Shown here piece after piece: positions 6,852-7,228 of a stretch of DNA of 7,228 nucleotides. Within the stretch, counting starts at the first letter, position 1. Every line of letters begins with the position of its first letter. This DNA is from an uncultured Clostridia bacterium (GTDB taxonomy: Bacteria; Bacillota; Clostridia; UBA1381), in assembly GCA_944391265.1 (NCBI GenBank), contig CALXSX010000084.1, forward strand, positions 1-7,228, read 5' to 3'. The notes beneath the pieces were generated by a model. That model was not told the DNA's origin. It ran no database searches and saw nothing but the letters and a program-made list of their open reading frames with translations. Made by a program: the position numbers and the translations under genes.

Positions 6852-6944
6852 CAATCTTTGATTCGGACGGTGTTTGAAATGCAAAAGGGGCTGAGCCGTT
6901 AAGGCTCAGCCCTTTGCTGCGTCCGAACCAGACTTGTTTTTTTT
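6852..6944. terminator. large compound hairpin, likely bidirectional terminator between glgD and the URO-D gene
   Basis: Three stacked helices are visible. The core pairs GCAAAAGGGGCTGAGCC (6881-6897) with GGCTCAGCCCTTTGC (6903-6917), 15 bp with two single-base bulges and a GTTAA loop. The middle pairs TTCGGACG (6862-6869) with CGTCCGAA (6920-6927), 8 bp without mismatch. The outer pairs CAATCT (6852-6857) with AGACTTG (6930-6936) with one bulged C. Eight Ts (6937-6944) follow on the plus strand. On the minus strand six Ts (plus 6840-6845) lie 6 nt past the stem. Convergent genes on both sides support termination in both directions. Confidence 0.85.
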
Positions 6945-6948
6945 GTTA

Positions 6949-7228
6949 TTAGTTGTAAAATTCGTCTATTGCTTCAAAAAATGCCATTATATTATCCCAG
7001 CTTGAGTCGGGCGGAATATCGCAGCCTGAGGAAATTACGAAGTTTTTGTGTTTCCCGCATTCGCGGAGCAAAGCCGATGTCGCCGTCTTTATCGACTCCG
7101 GAGTTCCGTTTCTGAACTCGCCTGCAGGGTCAATATTTCCCATAACCACCGTTTCTTCCGGCACAGCCGAGAGCACGTCCGCCATCTTCACAGCATTTCC
7201 GAAATGGTATGCGGCGCTGTTTGTTCTG
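6949..7228 (-). CDS. uroporphyrinogen decarboxylase (URO-D) family protein, C-terminal part only
   Basis: The last 92 codons of a minus-strand gene are present; the frame is open to the right edge and ends at TAA (6951-6949). The GTG at 7191-7189 is internal, because the reading frame upstream continues in the same style (AAYHFGNAVKMADVL). Recognisable family segments are VVMGNIDPAGEF, NGTPESI, and near the end FVISSGCDIPPDSSWDNI followed by a terminal helix, FFEAIDEFYN. This matches the end of the URO-D/MtaA superfamily, which includes heme-pathway HemE and corrinoid-dependent methyltransferases. The GCDIPP ending points away from HemE and toward the methyltransferase-like clostridial members, but the substrate cannot be told from this part. 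The gene converges on glgD. Confidence 0.82.
   Translation of the reverse strand, partial: RTNSAAYHFGNAVKMADVLSAVPEETVVMGNIDPAGEFRNGTPESIKTATSALLRECGKHKNFVISSGCDIPPDSSWDNIMAFFEAIDEFYN

Noticed and set aside
7198..7208. HFG in the URO-D fragment as a broken HxC zinc motif
   Set aside because: It lies only about 20 residues before GNIDP, too close for the zinc-binding HxC of MtaA-type proteins; that motif should lie beyond the right edge.

Overview
The window looks like chromosomal DNA of a low-to-moderate GC member of the Bacillota, most likely a clostridium (Eubacteriales, Oscillospiraceae-like; this rank is inference). The grounds are strong AGGAGG-type ribosome binding sites, AT-rich intergenic DNA, paired glgC and glgD genes (a Bacillota arrangement), an EF-P reductase-like SDR of clostridial type, and a URO-D family protein of a kind common in anaerobic clostridia. 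I see no tRNA, rRNA, insertion sequence, prophage or CRISPR array.

Layout. (1) Position 1 to 1397, plus strand: an exported D-Ala-D-Ala carboxypeptidase (peptidase S11, DacF type) whose first codons lie left of the window; the signal peptide is still visible. (2) 1398 to 1541: a structured intergenic stretch with a long imperfect stem closed on a T-run, acting either as the carboxypeptidase terminator or as a leader/attenuator for the next gene. (3) 1542 to 2246, plus: a short-chain dehydrogenase whose signature segments resemble the EF-P 5-aminopentanone reductase YmfI. (4) 2247 to 2402: weak terminator, then a very good sigma-A promoter with extended -10. (5) 2403 to 6741, plus: a tight operon glgB-glgC-glgD (gaps of 39 and 34 nt) for glycogen synthesis. 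(6) 6742 to 6948: several hairpins, including a large compound hairpin with T-runs on both sides that suits convergent genes. (7) 6949 to 7228, minus: the C-terminal end of a URO-D family protein that runs off the right edge.

How the genes work together. GlgC makes ADP-glucose from glucose-1-phosphate and ATP. GlgD is a GlgC paralogue that has lost the catalytic signature and probably serves as a modulating subunit of a GlgC/GlgD hetero-oligomer. GlgB adds the alpha-1,6 branches to the polymer. The glycogen synthase (glgA) and phosphorylase (glgP) that often complete such operons are not here; the transcript appears to end after glgD. The carboxypeptidase, the SDR and the URO-D protein have no evident functional link to glycogen.

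Nothing in the window is a clear new biological system. The items most worth a second look are the structured RNA element at 1418-1512, the compound bidirectional terminator at 6852-6944, the basic cytoplasmic tail of the carboxypeptidase, and the truncated glgBCD operon.
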